Part shown: piece after piece, positions 5,350 to 5,455 of the stretch | Numbering within the stretch: the first letter of the stretch is position 1 | Layout of the letters: the number at the start of each line of letters is the position of its first letter | From: Selenomonadaceae bacterium | GTDB lineage: Bacteria; Bacillota; Negativicutes; Selenomonadales; Selenomonadaceae | Assembly: GCA_017390245.1 (NCBI GenBank) | Contig: JAFPCE010000109.1 | Location: 1 to 5,455 of the forward strand | Reading direction: 5' to 3' | DNA length: 5,455 bases | Program-made: the position numbers and the translations under genes | Notes under the pieces: generated by a model | Told to the model about the DNA's origin: nothing | Seen by the model: the letters and a program-made list of their open reading frames with translations, nothing else | Database searches by the model: none

Positions 5350-5455
5350 ATAACAACACCCGTGGATGCCGAGGAGCTTTGAATCAGAGCAGTAAAAATA
5401 ACGCCGACAAGTATAAGCAGAAGAGGGTGGTGGATTACGCGAAAAATATCGGTAA
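5350..5455 (-). pseudogene. Na+/phosphate cotransporter-like fragment fused to the dehydrogenase
   Basis: Codons from 5453 down to about 5350 read TDIFRVIHHPLLLILVGV and continue IFTALIQSSSASTGVVI. A hydrophobic helix ending in ALIQSSSAST is the hallmark repeat of the Na/Pi-cotransporter family (PF02690, NptA/YjbB type), inner-membrane phosphate transporters. The frame is open to the window edge and continues without a stop into the dehydrogenase. The rest of the transporter, including its second QSSS repeat and any PhoU-like tail, is not in the window downstream. The gene probably begins beyond position 5455. Confidence 0.7.

Noticed and set aside
1..5455. CRISPR array, tRNA, rRNA, insertion sequence or prophage parts
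   Set aside because: No spaced direct repeats, tRNA-like folds, transposase motifs or terminal repeats were found on either strand.

Overview
This window is bacterial chromosomal DNA, and every gene I can support reads on the minus strand. AGGAGG-type ribosome binding sites, sigma-70-like promoters, AT-rich intergenic DNA and a hybrid sensor kinase with a periplasmic-binding-protein sensor all suggest an anaerobic member of the Firmicutes. A Negativicutes lineage (Selenomonas/Veillonella relatives) is my best guess, but it is an inference from protein style only.

Layout in the direction of transcription, from high to low coordinates. (1) 5455-4668: a chimeric reading frame. Its first ~35 codons look like a Na/phosphate cotransporter, and they run in frame into a beta-hydroxyacid dehydrogenase (tartronate semialdehyde reductase type) that has lost its NAD-binding N-terminus. 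(2) 4527-3403: an intact CdaR-type sugar-diacid/glycerate regulator with a TTG start, its own candidate promoter, an upstream palindrome and a strong terminator. (3) 3119-2489: the wreck of a hybrid histidine kinase. The N-terminal membrane segment, a piece of solute-binding sensor domain and a truncated receiver domain are joined out of frame, and the kinase core is missing. (4) 2471-1452: an intact FMN-dependent alpha-hydroxy-acid dehydrogenase with a cysteine-rich N-terminus, starting 17 bases after the kinase remnant and ending at a strong terminator. (5) 1321-656: an intact TetR-family repressor with a near-consensus promoter and a likely autoregulatory operator. (6) About 690-178: the C-terminal half of an ABC-2 efflux permease abutting the repressor's end. 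(7) 110-78 a terminator, then 48-1 the first 16 codons of a PLP-dependent alanine racemase-fold enzyme (D-threonine aldolase-like).

The CdaR regulator and the semialdehyde reductase fit a glycerate/aldarate utilisation locus, and the FMN enzyme would also act on hydroxy acids. The repressor and permease fit a self-regulated efflux operon. I see no complete new defence, mobile or RNA system.

The striking feature is structural. Four junctions (about 5350, 2995, 2817 and 660) each join the front of one coding sequence to the back of another, all in the same orientation and without mobile-element traces. They look like short-homology deletions, or equally like assembly/amplification collapses. 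Raw reads or a close relative would decide between these.
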